Position numbers and translations under genes: made by a program. Shown here in pieces: positions 52,845 to 61,678 of a stretch of DNA of 64,000 nt. Position 1 is the stretch's first letter. Every line of letters begins with the position of its first letter. A model generated the notes under the pieces. That model worked only from the letters and a program-made list of their open reading frames with translations. It was not told where the DNA came from and did no database searches. Origin of the DNA: Prevotella sp. (GTDB lineage Bacteria > Bacteroidota > Bacteroidia > Bacteroidales > Bacteroidaceae); NCBI GenBank assembly GCA_017470345.1, contig JAFUEP010000024.1:124001-188000 (forward strand). The letters run 5' to 3'.

Positions 52845-52970
52845 ACGGCAGCCTTCGGCTGGAAATTATTCAAAATTAAAACAAAATTTTTCATTTTGCA
52901 CACTCATGCTTGTGCCATTTTGTTTAATTTTGAATTCAATTTTGAATAATTTCCAGCCGAAGGCTGCCGT
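52845..52970. repeat. Long inverted repeat between two outer-membrane protein genes
   Basis: Arms of 33 bp (52845-52877 and 52938-52970) pair perfectly and include CAGCCTTCGGCTGG; further AAAACAAAAT/ATTTTGTTT pairing continues inward. It lies between the end of the 52996 gene and the thiamine promoter. Confidence 0.9.
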
Positions 52971-52995
52971 ATAGCCGTATACACAACAGAGCCTA

Positions 52996-55551
52996 TCAGA
53001 ACTCGTCGCCGCCGCCGTAGCCGCCCTGCGAGCCGGCGTCGTCGTCCATGGCGCCGGGCTGGTCGTCGCGGTCGGGACGCTTCTTCTGGGTCATGTTGCC
53101 GAAGTTCCATGTCAGCTGGATCTGCAGGCGCGGGTCACGGTGGCCTCGCTGGTGGCGCCAGAAGGTGGGGCCCTCGGTGAAGTTCTCCCATCGGCGGGTG
53201 TTGAAGACGTCGCGCCAGTTGAGGGCCAGTGCGAAGGTCTTGTTGAGGAACGTCTTGCGCACGCCGAGGTCGAGCGAGCCGTTGGCGCGGCGGTAGCCCT
53301 GGGTGATGACCTGGCGTGAGCGGTAGTTGCCGGTGGCCTGGATGCTGATGCTGTAGGGCAGGATGACGGAGGCCAGCAGTCGGGCGTCCCATGCGAAATT
53401 CTCGTCGGCATCGCCCGTGACGGTCTGTCCCTCGACTGTGGTCTGGAATCCGTCGAGGTGGTAATAGTAGGCGTTGAGCGTGGTGGTCAGGTCGAGGATG
53501 CGCCACAGCTTGTCCTTGAGGATGAGCTCGGCTCCGGCCCGCTGGCTGCGCGCCACGTTGAGGTTGGTCATGAACATGGTGGGTCGGCCGTCGTAGAGGC
53601 CCTGATAGCGGATGCGCTGCATGACGTCGGTCGTCGGGCGATAGTAGGTGCCGATGGAGAGGGTGTGGGCGGGCCACGTCTTGAGGTAGTTGAGCGAGAA
53701 GGAGTTGGTGTACTCGGGCGTCAGCTCCGGGTTGCCGAACTCGATCATCGAGGCGTCGCGCGTGTTCTTGAACGAGTTGAGCTGTCCGCCCCAGGGTCGG
53801 CGCAGGCGTCGCGTGTAGTTGAGCTGCAGCTGCGAGGTCGGCGTCAGCTCGTAGTTGAGGAAGAGCGAGGGGAAGAGCTGCGTGTAGTCCTTCTTGAAGG
53901 GCGTCTCCTTCTGGTAATAGTCGATGCTCTTGGTGTCGACGCGCCAGTATTCGCCGCGCAGTCCGGCCATGACGCCGAGGCGGCCGAACTTCATGTTGGC
54001 CGTGGCGTAGAGGGCATGGACGTCCATGTCGTAGATGAAGCGGTTGTAGAAGTAGGGGTCCTCAGCGAGTCGCGCGTCGTCGGGCCCGAGCCGCTCGGCC
54101 TGCCCCTGTGCGCTGTATTCGAAGCTCGACTGCGGCGTGTTCTCATGCGAGAAGCGTCCCTGATAGCCGGCCTCGATCTTCAGCCGCTCGGTGATCTGGT
54201 TCTCATAGTCGAGCTTGGCCTCCCATGAGCGGTTGCTGATCTCCATCGGGCGGTATTGATAGCTGAATGAAGGCGTGGGGGCAAGGGCTGAGGAATAGAG
54301 CGGGAGGATGTAGGTGGTGTCGTTGAGGTATTCGTTGGAGCCGTCGCTGGCCCATCGGTTGAAGGAGACGACGGCGTCGAGCTTGTGGGTGCCTTGTTCA
54401 TTGAACTTATGGGTGAACGAGAGCTCGCCGTGATACATGTGGTTGTCGCCGTCGCCCCAGGTCTGGCGGCGCAGCAGGCGGTCGTCGGTCTGTGCGCCGT
54501 CGGCGGCGAAGGTGCCGTAGCGATAGACGGTCAGGTTGTCGCTCTCGCGGTTGCCGTGCATGGTCATGCCACTGAGGGCGAGGTCGTCGTTCTGGGTGAG
54601 GTGGAAGGTGAGTCCGGCGCGGGCGAAGAGTCCGCCGCCGTTGTTGTTGTCGTCGCCCTCGGAGATCTGGTAGGAGCTAAAGGCAGAACCTTTAGCCGCT
54701 CTGTAGCGCTGGTCGCTCATGTTCGAGCCCTTGCCGCGGCGACGGCGATAGCCCAGGTTGGCATAGGCGTCGACCCACTTCGAGGAGTAGTTGATGTTGC
54801 CGCCGAAGTTGTAGCCGCCCTGCTGGTTGGCGCCGGCCTGGAGCGAGCCGTAGTAGCCGGCGCGGCGGTCGCGCTTGAGGATGATGTTGATGATGCCGGC
54901 GGTGCCCTCGGGCGAATACTTGGCCGAGGGGTTGTCGATGACCTCGATGCGCTCGATGCTCTCGGCGGGAATCTGCTGCAGGATCTCGGCGCGGTTGTCG
55001 GAGGTCAGTCCGCTGGCCTTGCCGTTGATCCACACCTCGACGCTGGAGTTGCCGCGCAGCGAGATCTCGCCGTCGGTGGTCACCTCGATGGAGGGGATGT
55101 TCTCGAGCAGGTCGGTGACGGAGCCGCCGGCAGCCGCCAGCACCTCGTCGACGGTGAACGTCTTGCGGTCGACCTCGAGCTTCATCTGCGACCGCTGGCC
55201 CGTCACCTGCACCTCGCTGAGCATGCGGGTGTCCTCGGCCATATAGATGGCGTTGAAGTGGTGGGAACGGTGCTGCGGGGTCAGCTGGAAGTTGCGCGTC
55301 GCCTTCTTGTATCCCACCAGTGTGACGGCGAGCGTGTAGCGCCCGTCGCGGAGGTCGCCGATGCTGAAGGCGCCGCTGGCGTCGGTCATGGCGCCGCCGA
55401 CGATCTTGCCGACGGCGTCGGTGACGCTGATGCTGACAAACTGCATGGCCTCGTCGGTCTGCTTGTCGATAATCCTGCCGCGCACGACTCCCTGCGCCAG
55501 CATGCCGACGGCAGCGAGCAGGAGCGCGAAGGTCATAATAATTCTGTTCAT
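52996..55551 (-). CDS. Outer-membrane beta-barrel (TonB-receptor-like) protein
   Basis: An 851-residue protein. The start at 55551 (MNRIIMTFALLLAAVGMLAQ) gives a proper signal peptide; the longer frame has none. Residues about 22-105 are a carboxypeptidase-regulatory-like domain (GVVRGRIIDKQTDEAMQFVS). Then comes a plug-like domain (VDEVLAAAGGSVTDLLENIP, EVWINGKASGLTSDN) and a barrel typical of the 'outer membrane beta-barrel family' (AGIINIILKRDRRAGYYGSL, LNYTRRLRRPWGGQLNSFKN). The C-terminus is an unusual acidic, Gly-rich tail (DDAGSQGGYGGGDEF). Ligand unknown. Confidence 0.85.
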   Translation of the reverse strand: MNRIIMTFALLLAAVGMLAQGVVRGRIIDKQTDEAMQFVSISVTDAVGKIVGGAMTDASGAFSIGDLRDGRYTLAVTLVGYKKATRNFQLTPQHRSHHFNAIYMAEDTRMLSEVQVTGQRSQMKLEVDRKTFTVDEVLAAAGGSVTDLLENIPSIEVTTDGEISLRGNSSVEVWINGKASGLTSDNRAEILQQIPAESIERIEVIDNPSAKYSPEGTAGIINIILKRDRRAGYYGSLQAGANQQGGYNFGGNINYSSKWVDAYANLGYRRRRGKGSNMSDQRYRAAKGSAFSSYQISEGDDNNNGGGLFARAGLTFHLTQNDDLALSGMTMHGNRESDNLTVYRYGTFAADGAQTDDRLLRRQTWGDGDNHMYHGELSFTHKFNEQGTHKLDAVVSFNRWASDGSNEYLNDTTYILPLYSSALAPTPSFSYQYRPMEISNRSWEAKLDYENQITERLKIEAGYQGRFSHENTPQSSFEYSAQGQAERLGPDDARLAEDPYFYNRFIYDMDVHALYATANMKFGRLGVMAGLRGEYWRVDTKSIDYYQKETPFKKDYTQLFPSLFLNYELTPTSQLQLNYTRRLRRPWGGQLNSFKNTRDASMIEFGNPELTPEYTNSFSLNYLKTWPAHTLSIGTYYRPTTDVMQRIRYQGLYDGRPTMFMTNLNVARSQRAGAELILKDKLWRILDLTTTLNAYYYHLDGFQTTVEGQTVTGDADENFAWDARLLASVILPYSISIQATGNYRSRQVITQGYRRANGSLDLGVRKTFLNKTFALALNWRDVFNTRRWENFTEGPTFWRHQRGHRDPRLQIQLTWNFGNMTQKKRPDRDDQPGAMDDDAGSQGGYGGGDEF

Positions 55552-55613
55552 GATGATGTTTAAAAGTCCTGATTCAGTTTTTTTGAGGTTGACGGCCCGC
55601 CCCCACTCCACAC

Positions 55614-55910
55614 CTAACTGTGCAGCAGGAAGTAGAAGGCGGCGGCGATGACGATGATGAGATAGCTGCAGCCCTTCCATATCTTGCCGAAGACATAGCA
55701 GGCCAGGAGCAGCGCCACGACGATGATGATGTCCTCAGTGTCGAAGCGGATGGGGCGATAGTCCATCATGCCGTCCATGCCGTCGAGCTCGTCCACACCG
55801 CGGCGGCCCGATGCGCCGTCGAGGTCGTCGTCGTAGTCCTGACCCCATGTGGCCATGGTGAGGAGCCATCCGCAGACAGCCATATAAACCCTGAAAAGCA
55901 ATTGTCTCAT
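55614..55910 (-). CDS. Small membrane protein upstream of the beta-barrel gene
   Basis: A 98-residue protein (MRQLLFRVYMAVCGWLLTMA) with an N-terminal hydrophobic signal or anchor, a short acidic middle (DYDDDLDGASGRRGVDELDG) and two closely spaced hydrophobic segments at the C-terminus (IIIVVALLLACYVFGKIW, YLIIVIAAAFYFLL). No family recognised. It starts at 55910, just downstream of a -7 box, and is 62 bp from the barrel gene, so co-transcription is likely. Confidence 0.7.
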   Translation of the reverse strand: MRQLLFRVYMAVCGWLLTMATWGQDYDDDLDGASGRRGVDELDGMDGMMDYRPIRFDTEDIIIVVALLLACYVFGKIWKGCSYLIIVIAAAFYFLLHS

Positions 55911-55947
55911 CGTTAACAGAATGTCGTATGTGTGGTTTTTTGCGGTG

Positions 55948-55955
55948 CAAAGGTA
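55948..55955 (-). promoter_or_regulatory. -7 box for the small membrane protein and barrel gene
   Basis: TACCTTTG on the minus strand, 37 nt before the start at 55910. It lies back to back with the divergent box at 55998. Confidence 0.6.
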
Positions 55956-55997
55956 TAAAATAAATATTAAAATAAGGTATATATTAAATTTATTTTG

Positions 55998-56005
55998 TAA
56001 TTTTG
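55998..56005 (+). promoter_or_regulatory. -7 box for the CoA-transferase gene
   Basis: TAATTTTG matches the consensus 35 nt before the ATG at 56041. Confidence 0.6.
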
Positions 56006-56040
56006 CAGCCGAAAATCCAAAACAACCTATAAAAAACATT

Positions 56041-57546
56041 ATGGCTTACACACGTATGACCGCTGCTGAAGCAGCAGCACTTATCAAGAATGGCGACCAG
56101 ATTGCCATGAGTGGATTCACGCCCGCCGGCGTGGCCAAGGCCACGACGAAGGAGCTGGCCAAGCTGGCTCAGAAGGAGCACGAGGCCGGCCGCGAGTTCA
56201 AGGTGAGCATCTTCACCGGAGCATCGACGGGTCAGTCGACCGACGGCGACCTGGCCAACGCTCAGGCTATCAAGTATCGTGCACCCTACACGACCAACCC
56301 CGACTTCCGCAAGCATGTCAACATGGGCGAGATCCCCTACAACGACCTGCACCTGAGCCACATGGCACAGGAGCTGCGCTACGGCTTCTACGGCGAGCTG
56401 GACTGGGCCATCATCGAGGTCTGCGACATTGAGGAGGTGGGCGACGAGATGCGCGTCTACCTGACCGCTGCCGGCGGCATCAGCCCCACGGCCGCCCGTC
56501 TGGCCAAGAAGGTCATCCTGGAGCTCAACGCCTTCCACAGCCCCAACGCCAAGTATATCCACGACGTCTACGAGCCGCTCGACCCGCCCTACCGCCGCCC
56601 CATACCCATCTTCAGCGTCGGCGACCGCATCGGCAAGCCCTACGTCTCGATACCCCGCGAGAAGGTGGTCGGCGTCGTCGAGTGCAACATCCCCGACGAG
56701 GCACGCGCCTTCAAGGACTCCGACCCCGTCACGGACAAGATAGGATTCCTCACCGCTGAGTTCCTCGTCTCCGAGCTCCACGCCGGACGCATCCCCAAGG
56801 AGTTCCTGCCCCTGCAGAGCGGCGTCGGCTCGACGGCCAACGCCATCCTCGGCGCCCTGGGCGAGGACAAGCACGTGCCCGACTTCAACATCTACACCGA
56901 GGTCATCCAGAACTCCGTCATCGAGATGATGCTCAACGGCCGCGTCAAGGACGCCTCAGCCTGTTCGCTGACCGTCTCGAACGAATGTCTGATGCAGGTC
57001 TACGATAACATCGGATACTTCAAGGATCACCTGACGCTGCGCCAGAGCGAGATCTCCAACCACCCGGCCGTCATACGCCGACTCGGCGTCATCGCCATCA
57101 ACACCGCCATCGAGGTCGACCTCTACGGCAACGTCAACTCCACACACATCAGCGGCACGAAGATGATGAACGGCATCGGCGGATCGGGCGACTTCGAGCG
57201 CAACGCCTACCTCTCCATCTTCACATGCCCCTCGACAGCCAAGGGCGGGCTCATCTCGTCGATCGTGCCCTTCGTCACCCACCAGGACTCCTCGGAGCAC
57301 GACGTCAACATCATCGTCACCGAGCAGGGCGTCGCCGACCTGCGCCACAAGAGCCCCATGCAGCGCGCCGAGGCCATCATCGAGAACTGCGCCCACCCCG
57401 ACTATCGTCCCCTGCTGCGCGAATACCTCCGTCTGGGTCAGGGCGGCCACACCCGCCACTGCCTCACCGCCGCCTTCGCCATGCACGACACGCTGGCCCG
57501 CAAGGGCGACATGCACCTGACGGACTTCTCAGAGTACGTGAAGTAA
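56041..57546 (+). CDS. Acetyl-CoA hydrolase/transferase family CoA-transferase (acetate/succinate type)
   Basis: A 501-residue protein. The start at 56041 (MAYTRMTAAEAAALIKNGDQ) follows the promoter; the longer frame has a nonconserved AT-rich extension. Family markers are GFTPAGVAKATTKELAKLAQ at the N-terminus, PLQSGVGSTANAILGALGED in the middle and the GIGGSGDFERNAYLSIF and VTEQGVADLRHKSP segments at the C-terminus. Such enzymes move CoA between acetate, succinate or propionate in Bacteroidales fermentation. A hydrolase activity is the alternative. It is monocistronic with its own terminator. Confidence 0.92.
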   Translation: MAYTRMTAAEAAALIKNGDQIAMSGFTPAGVAKATTKELAKLAQKEHEAGREFKVSIFTGASTGQSTDGDLANAQAIKYRAPYTTNPDFRKHVNMGEIPYNDLHLSHMAQELRYGFYGELDWAIIEVCDIEEVGDEMRVYLTAAGGISPTAARLAKKVILELNAFHSPNAKYIHDVYEPLDPPYRRPIPIFSVGDRIGKPYVSIPREKVVGVVECNIPDEARAFKDSDPVTDKIGFLTAEFLVSELHAGRIPKEFLPLQSGVGSTANAILGALGEDKHVPDFNIYTEVIQNSVIEMMLNGRVKDASACSLTVSNECLMQVYDNIGYFKDHLTLRQSEISNHPAVIRRLGVIAINTAIEVDLYGNVNSTHISGTKMMNGIGGSGDFERNAYLSIFTCPSTAKGGLISSIVPFVTHQDSSEHDVNIIVTEQGVADLRHKSPMQRAEAIIENCAHPDYRPLLREYLRLGQGGHTRHCLTAAFAMHDTLARKGDMHLTDFSEYVK

Positions 57547-57574
57547 TCATCGCACACCCTCTACATTCATTTAT

Positions 57575-57609
57575 GCCCATATCTCCCGCTGCGGAGGTAT
57601 GGGCTTTTT
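57575..57609 (+). terminator. Terminator of the CoA-transferase gene
   Basis: GCCCATATCTCC and GGAGGTATGGGC form a 12-bp stem (one G-T wobble) around a 6-nt loop, followed by TTTTTC. Confidence 0.88.
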
Positions 57610-57649
57610 CTTTCCACTCACAATTCACACTGAGTCATATTTATTGTCA

Positions 57650-58375
57650 ACCACGAGTTTATTTAACCACGAATTACACTAATTTCACGAATTAATTCTT
57701 AACCACGAATTACACTAATTCCACGAATTTTTTTTAAAACAACGAATTAAGACGAATTACACGAATTGTCACGAATTAAAACTAATTTCACGAATTCTTT
57801 TTAAAAACAACGAATTAAGACGAATTGCACGAATTAAAACGAATTTTATTATATTTCACGAATTATTTCTATTTCACGAATTATTTCTATTTCACGAATT
57901 TTTTTTTATTTCACGAATTATTTTTTCATTTCACGAATTGGCTGCGCACTGGCAATCGCTACATGTAGCAGACAATTCGTGACAATTCGTGACAATTCGT
58001 ACAATTCGTGTAATTAGAATTAATTCGTGTCATTAATATTAATTCGTGTAATTAGTTTTAATTCGTGTAATTAGTTCAAATTCGTGTAATTAGTTCAAAT
58101 TCGCGTAATTAGTTTTAATTCGTGTAATTAGTTTTAATTCGTGTAATTAGCTCAAATTTGTGTAATTAGTTCAAATTCGTGTCAATTCGTGTAATTCGTC
58201 TTAATTCGTTGTTTTTAAAAAGAATTCGTGAAATTAGTTTTAATTCGTGACAATTCGTGTAATTCGTCTTAATTCGTTGTTTTAAAAAAAATTCGTGGAA
58301 TTAGTGTAATTCGTGGTTAAGAAATAATTCATGTTTAAGAAATAATTCGCAGTTAAGAAACAATTCGTGGTGAAG
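57650..58375. repeat. Giant foldback element with 129-bp arms
   Basis: Arms at 57698-57826 and 58193-58321 read as perfectly complementary over 129 bp. Both arms and the 366-bp centre are built of ACGAATTA/CACGAATT units with ACTAATTTC spacers, in opposite sense on the two sides of an approximate midpoint near 57945-57975 (GGCTGCGCACTGGCAATCGC). Related units extend outward in both directions. No coding potential. Confidence 0.9.
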
Positions 58376-58387
58376 ATAAAAAACTAG

Positions 58388-58446
58388 AAAACGGTGCTTT
58401 TCGAAAGTAATATACCCCTATATTACCTTCAAAAAGCACCGTTTCG
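58388..58446. repeat. Fragment related to the 200-bp dispersed element
   Basis: AAACGGTGCTTTTCGAAAG and CTTCAAAAAGCACCGTTTCG form a hairpin. It shares the CGGTGCTTTTCGA core of the dispersed element but lacks its ends. It lies just downstream of the hemolysin-III gene and may terminate it. Confidence 0.65.
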
Positions 58447-58459
58447 CGGTATGGGGAGG

Positions 58460-59113
58460 TCAGAGATATTGCACGAGGATGTCCCAGACGGCGATGATGT
58501 GGCAGACGCTGCCGAAGAGGACGAAGAAGTGGAAGGCGGTGTGCATGTAGCGGCGGCCGCGCCCGAGGCTGTAGAAGACGGCGCCGGTGATGTAGCAGAT
58601 GCCCTCGGCCACGATCCAGTTGACGGCGACGAGGGGGGCAGCGTCCATCAGCGGCTTGAAGGCGACGAGCACCGACAGGCCCATGAGGCAGAAGCAGAGC
58701 GTCTCGACGTAGGAGTGCTCCTTGAGCCGGCGGAACGAGACGATGGTGCCGGCCAGGGCGCTGAGCCATACGAAGGCGAAGAGGCCCCATCCCCAGAGGC
58801 CCTCGGCGCGCAGGACGGTGAGCGTGATGGGCGAGTAGGAGCCTGCGATGTGCCAGTAGATGGCGGCGTGGTCCCAACGGCGCAGCCGCTCCTTCCACGG
58901 GCTCTGGGCCGGCAGTGCATGATAGACGGTCGAGGCGACGTAGCTGGCGAGCATGCCGGCCAGATAGAGGCTGACGCCGAGCGAGGCCCACGCGTCGGCG
59001 GCCCTGGCGGCCATGACGATGAAGACCGTGCCGACGACGACCGCCAGCACTGCGCCGGCGGCGTGCGACCATGAGTTCCAGCGCTCTTCGCGCCGTGTGT
59101 AGCGTATTGCCAT
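58460..59113 (-). CDS. Hemolysin III / PAQR-family membrane protein
   Basis: A 217-residue protein with seven hydrophobic helices. The start at 59113 (MAIRYTRREERWNSWSHAAG) lies just after a promoter box. Family signature residues are present: EERWNSWSHAAGAV, YVASTVYHAL, RRWDHAAIYWHIAGSYSPIT and the C-terminal HTAFHFFVLFGSVCHIIAVW with the conserved His residues that bind metal in PAQR proteins. Physiological function in bacteria is not settled. Confidence 0.9.
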   Translation of the reverse strand: MAIRYTRREERWNSWSHAAGAVLAVVVGTVFIVMAARAADAWASLGVSLYLAGMLASYVASTVYHALPAQSPWKERLRRWDHAAIYWHIAGSYSPITLTVLRAEGLWGWGLFAFVWLSALAGTIVSFRRLKEHSYVETLCFCLMGLSVLVAFKPLMDAAPLVAVNWIVAEGICYITGAVFYSLGRGRRYMHTAFHFFVLFGSVCHIIAVWDILVQYL

Positions 59114-59131
59114 GCTTCGCGTCTTTGGCTG

Positions 59132-59139
59132 CAAAGTTA
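59132..59139 (-). promoter_or_regulatory. -7 box for the hemolysin-III gene
   Basis: TAACTTTG on the minus strand, 18 nt before the start codon. A second identical box lies at 59214-59221 with no gene of its own directly after it. Confidence 0.6.
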
Positions 59140-59241
59140 CGAAAAGTCGAGCGCAAAACAAAAGAATTTATTCTTTTTTTGCCGAGACGGAGTAAGTTCG
59201 CCGTCATAGACGGCAAAGTTACGAAAAATAATCTTAAGAAA

Positions 59242-59280
59242 AGACACGGAAGCCACAAAAAGATTGCGGCTTCCGTGTCT
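59242..59280. terminator. Bidirectional hairpin terminator after the Omp28-like operon
   Basis: AGACACGGAAGCC (59242-59254) and GGCTTCCGTGTCT (59268-59280) pair perfectly with a 13-nt loop. TTTTAATAAA follows on the plus side and TTTCTTAAGATTATTTTT on the minus side. It closes the operon that ends at 59311. Confidence 0.85.
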
Positions 59281-59310
59281 TTTTAATAAATCAGGTGACA
59301 ATCACCGTTG

Positions 59311-61632
59311 TTACTTCCGGACGACCTTCTTGCCGTCGATGATGTAGAGGCCCTTCAGGGGAGCAGCGACGCGGCGGCCCTGCAGGTCGTAGACCGTCGT
59401 GCTCTTGGCGGCCGTCGTGCTCACGGACTCGATGCCCGTTGCCTCGTCCTGGGTCAGGATGGGCGTGATGGCGGCATTGACGATCTCCTTGGTGTCCTTG
59501 TTGATGAGGAGCACGATGGCGCGGGCGTTGCCGGCCTCCTCCTGTCCCTCAGCGACGGGCACGTCGAGCGTGGTCTCAAAGACGTTGTCCTCGCCGGCCT
59601 TGATGTCCTTGGTGGGCAGGCTCTTCTGGATGCCGGTGACGTCGGTGGCAGCCACGGCCACGTTGTTCAGTGCATAGTCGGGGTTGCTGTAGGGGTTGGT
59701 GAGCCACTCGGCCATGTCGTCGTCAGCATAGGCCGACTTGTAGTAGGTCAGGTAGTTGGAGATGCTCTGCTTGACGTTGTCCTTGATGACGACGAAGGCC
59801 AGGCGGTAGGGAGCGGTCTTGAAGTCGGCCATGAACTTGGCGTTGGCCGTCAGTGCGACAGCGTCCTGCTTGTCATCGTCGGTCCACTGTGCGGTGAGGC
59901 TGACCGAGGCCTCCGTGGGCTTTTGCAGGGTTGGCATCACGACGTCGGCGGCACCGAAGTGGTTCTGGGCGTAGTTCGAGGGCGCCACGTTGCCGGTGTA
60001 GGGATCGGTGGTGAAGGCTCGGTTGACCTCTGCGACGGGATAGGTCGAGTACTTGTTGGTGTAGGTGTCGCCGTTGTAGACCTTCTGATAGTCGGCATAG
60101 GTGGGCACGGCGAGGGTGCCGTTGTAGTGGTCGATGAGGAAGGCGATGACGCCCTGGTCGCTGAGCAGCTGGCTGCCGACGATGGCGCGGGGCGCGAAGC
60201 CGTTGGTGGCGTTATAGAAGATTTCGGCGACGGCGGTGCGCTCGGCACTCTCGCTGAGGACGGTGACGACGACGGAGCACTTCGACTTGCGGCCTGTGAC
60301 GCCGTTGTCGCTGCCATTGACCTTGGTGATCTGCAGCTCAATCTCCTGCAGTCCGGCCTGCTGGGGGGCCTCCAGCTCGATGGCGACTGTTGCCTTGGCT
60401 CCGATCATGGCGTCAATGGGCGTGGTGAGGTCGAGGTGGCCTGTCTTCTCGGCACCGTCGAGGGTGTAGGTGAAGTCGATGCTCTGCACGCCGGCGGCAC
60501 CCTGGTTGGTCAGGTTGAGGCTGAGGGCGATGGGCTGTCCGACGAGGGCGACCATGTCGTCGATGTCGTCGGCCACCTGGACGGCGTCCATCGTCATCGA
60601 GCTGCTGCTCACCTCAATCTGTGCGGCCAGACAGCCGGTCGACGACTTGTCGGTGAACTCGGTCTCGCCAGGCTGCATCAGGTAGAGGCCCTGGGGCACG
60701 CTCTTCTTGGCATAGACGATGGGCGTGCCCTCGTATTCGTTCCACCACTGGGTGACGCGGAACGAGTAGCCCACGTAGAGACCCGTCTCGGGCAGCTTGT
60801 AAGGCTCGGGCAGGGTGACGGTGGTGAAGCCGCTGCTCTGCACGGCCTCGGGCACCACCTCGACGAGGTTCTCGCCGTCGAGCTCGGAGCGCAGCCAGAA
60901 CTTCACGTTCTCAGAGCTGCTGGCCGTGAGGCGGGTCTGGATGCGGATGGCGGTGATGTCGGCATCCTTCAGCGTGCCGTCGCCGGCGACGAACATGGCA
61001 GCGGCGTAATCGCCGGGCACCTTCGAGTTGCCCAGCAGGCCGGTCTGCTCAGAGCCGGTGAAGTTGCCCCACCACATGGTGACGGCGGGAGCCTTGAAGC
61101 CAATCTGTGCGGCGAGGCAGCCGACGGACGACTTGTCGGTGAACTCGGTCTCGCCGGGCTGCTTCAGGTAGAAGCCCTGGGGCACGCTCTTCTTGGCGTA
61201 GACCACGGGTGTGCCCTCGTATTCGTTCCACCACTGGGTGACGCTGAACGAGTAGCCCACGTAGGCACCCGTCTCGGGCAGCACGTAGCCCTCGGGCAGG
61301 GTGACGGTGGTAAAGCCTGAGCCGGAGACCGACTCGGGCGCCACCTCGACGACGTTCTCGCCGTCGAGGGCGGTGCGGATCCAGAACTTCACGTCCTTGG
61401 AGCTGCTGGCCGTCAGGCGTGTCTGGATGCGGATCTGCTCGATGCTGACGCCCTTGAGTGTGCCGTCGCCGGCGACGAACATGGCGGCCTCGTAGTCGCC
61501 GGGCACCTTCGAGTTGCCTGTCACTGATGTCGACTCGTTGGTGTAGTTGCCCCACCAAGCCAGGTCGTCCTGAGCCTGTGCAGCCGTGACGGCGGCGCAG
61601 AGGGCCATGATAGTAAAGAATTTCTTCATCAT
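59311..61632 (-). CDS. Secreted protein with duplicated beta domain and cysteine-less Omp28-like domain
   Basis: A 773-residue protein with a signal peptide (MMKKFFTIMALCAAVTAAQA). Residues 26-177 and 187-339 are two copies of one domain (GNSKVPGDYEAAMFVAGDGT, VTQWWNEYEGTPVVYAKKSV). From about residue 460 it aligns with Omp28-like proteins, but where the neighbour has EEYTGTWCSACPRG it reads EIFYNATNGFAPRA, so the CxxC is lost. A short sorting tail ends the protein (TTVYDLQGRRVAAPLKGLYI, IDGKKVVRK). Function unknown; the missing cysteines argue against a redox role. Confidence 0.82.
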   Translation of the reverse strand: MMKKFFTIMALCAAVTAAQAQDDLAWWGNYTNESTSVTGNSKVPGDYEAAMFVAGDGTLKGVSIEQIRIQTRLTASSSKDVKFWIRTALDGENVVEVAPESVSGSGFTTVTLPEGYVLPETGAYVGYSFSVTQWWNEYEGTPVVYAKKSVPQGFYLKQPGETEFTDKSSVGCLAAQIGFKAPAVTMWWGNFTGSEQTGLLGNSKVPGDYAAAMFVAGDGTLKDADITAIRIQTRLTASSSENVKFWLRSELDGENLVEVVPEAVQSSGFTTVTLPEPYKLPETGLYVGYSFRVTQWWNEYEGTPIVYAKKSVPQGLYLMQPGETEFTDKSSTGCLAAQIEVSSSSMTMDAVQVADDIDDMVALVGQPIALSLNLTNQGAAGVQSIDFTYTLDGAEKTGHLDLTTPIDAMIGAKATVAIELEAPQQAGLQEIELQITKVNGSDNGVTGRKSKCSVVVTVLSESAERTAVAEIFYNATNGFAPRAIVGSQLLSDQGVIAFLIDHYNGTLAVPTYADYQKVYNGDTYTNKYSTYPVAEVNRAFTTDPYTGNVAPSNYAQNHFGAADVVMPTLQKPTEASVSLTAQWTDDDKQDAVALTANAKFMADFKTAPYRLAFVVIKDNVKQSISNYLTYYKSAYADDDMAEWLTNPYSNPDYALNNVAVAATDVTGIQKSLPTKDIKAGEDNVFETTLDVPVAEGQEEAGNARAIVLLINKDTKEIVNAAITPILTQDEATGIESVSTTAAKSTTVYDLQGRRVAAPLKGLYIIDGKKVVRK
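60616..61557 (-). repeat. Tandem intragenic duplication (two copies of about 455 bp)
   Basis: The two domain copies (61102-61557 and 60616-61074) remain similar at DNA level, for example GGGGCACGCTCTTCTTGGC in both and CACCTTCGAGTTGCC in both, which suggests recent duplication or gene conversion. Confidence 0.85.
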
Positions 61633-61678
61633 AGGTTTGTTTTTGTTTGAATTAGGTGAATGGATTTGCTTTTGTGTC

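Noticed and set aside
52712-52903. 63-codon minus-strand ORF upstream of the thiamine receptor
   Set aside because: It overlaps the promoter and riboswitch region and one arm of an inverted repeat; the riboswitch reading is far better supported.
57650-58375. CRISPR array in the ACGAATTA repeat region
   Set aside because: Units are short and irregular, there are no uniform spacers, and the two halves are inverted relative to each other; no cas genes nearby.
59308-61320. 670-codon plus-strand frame opposite the duplicated-domain protein
   Set aside because: The repeated translation mirrors the sense-strand tandem duplication; the minus-strand protein has signal peptide and sorting tail.
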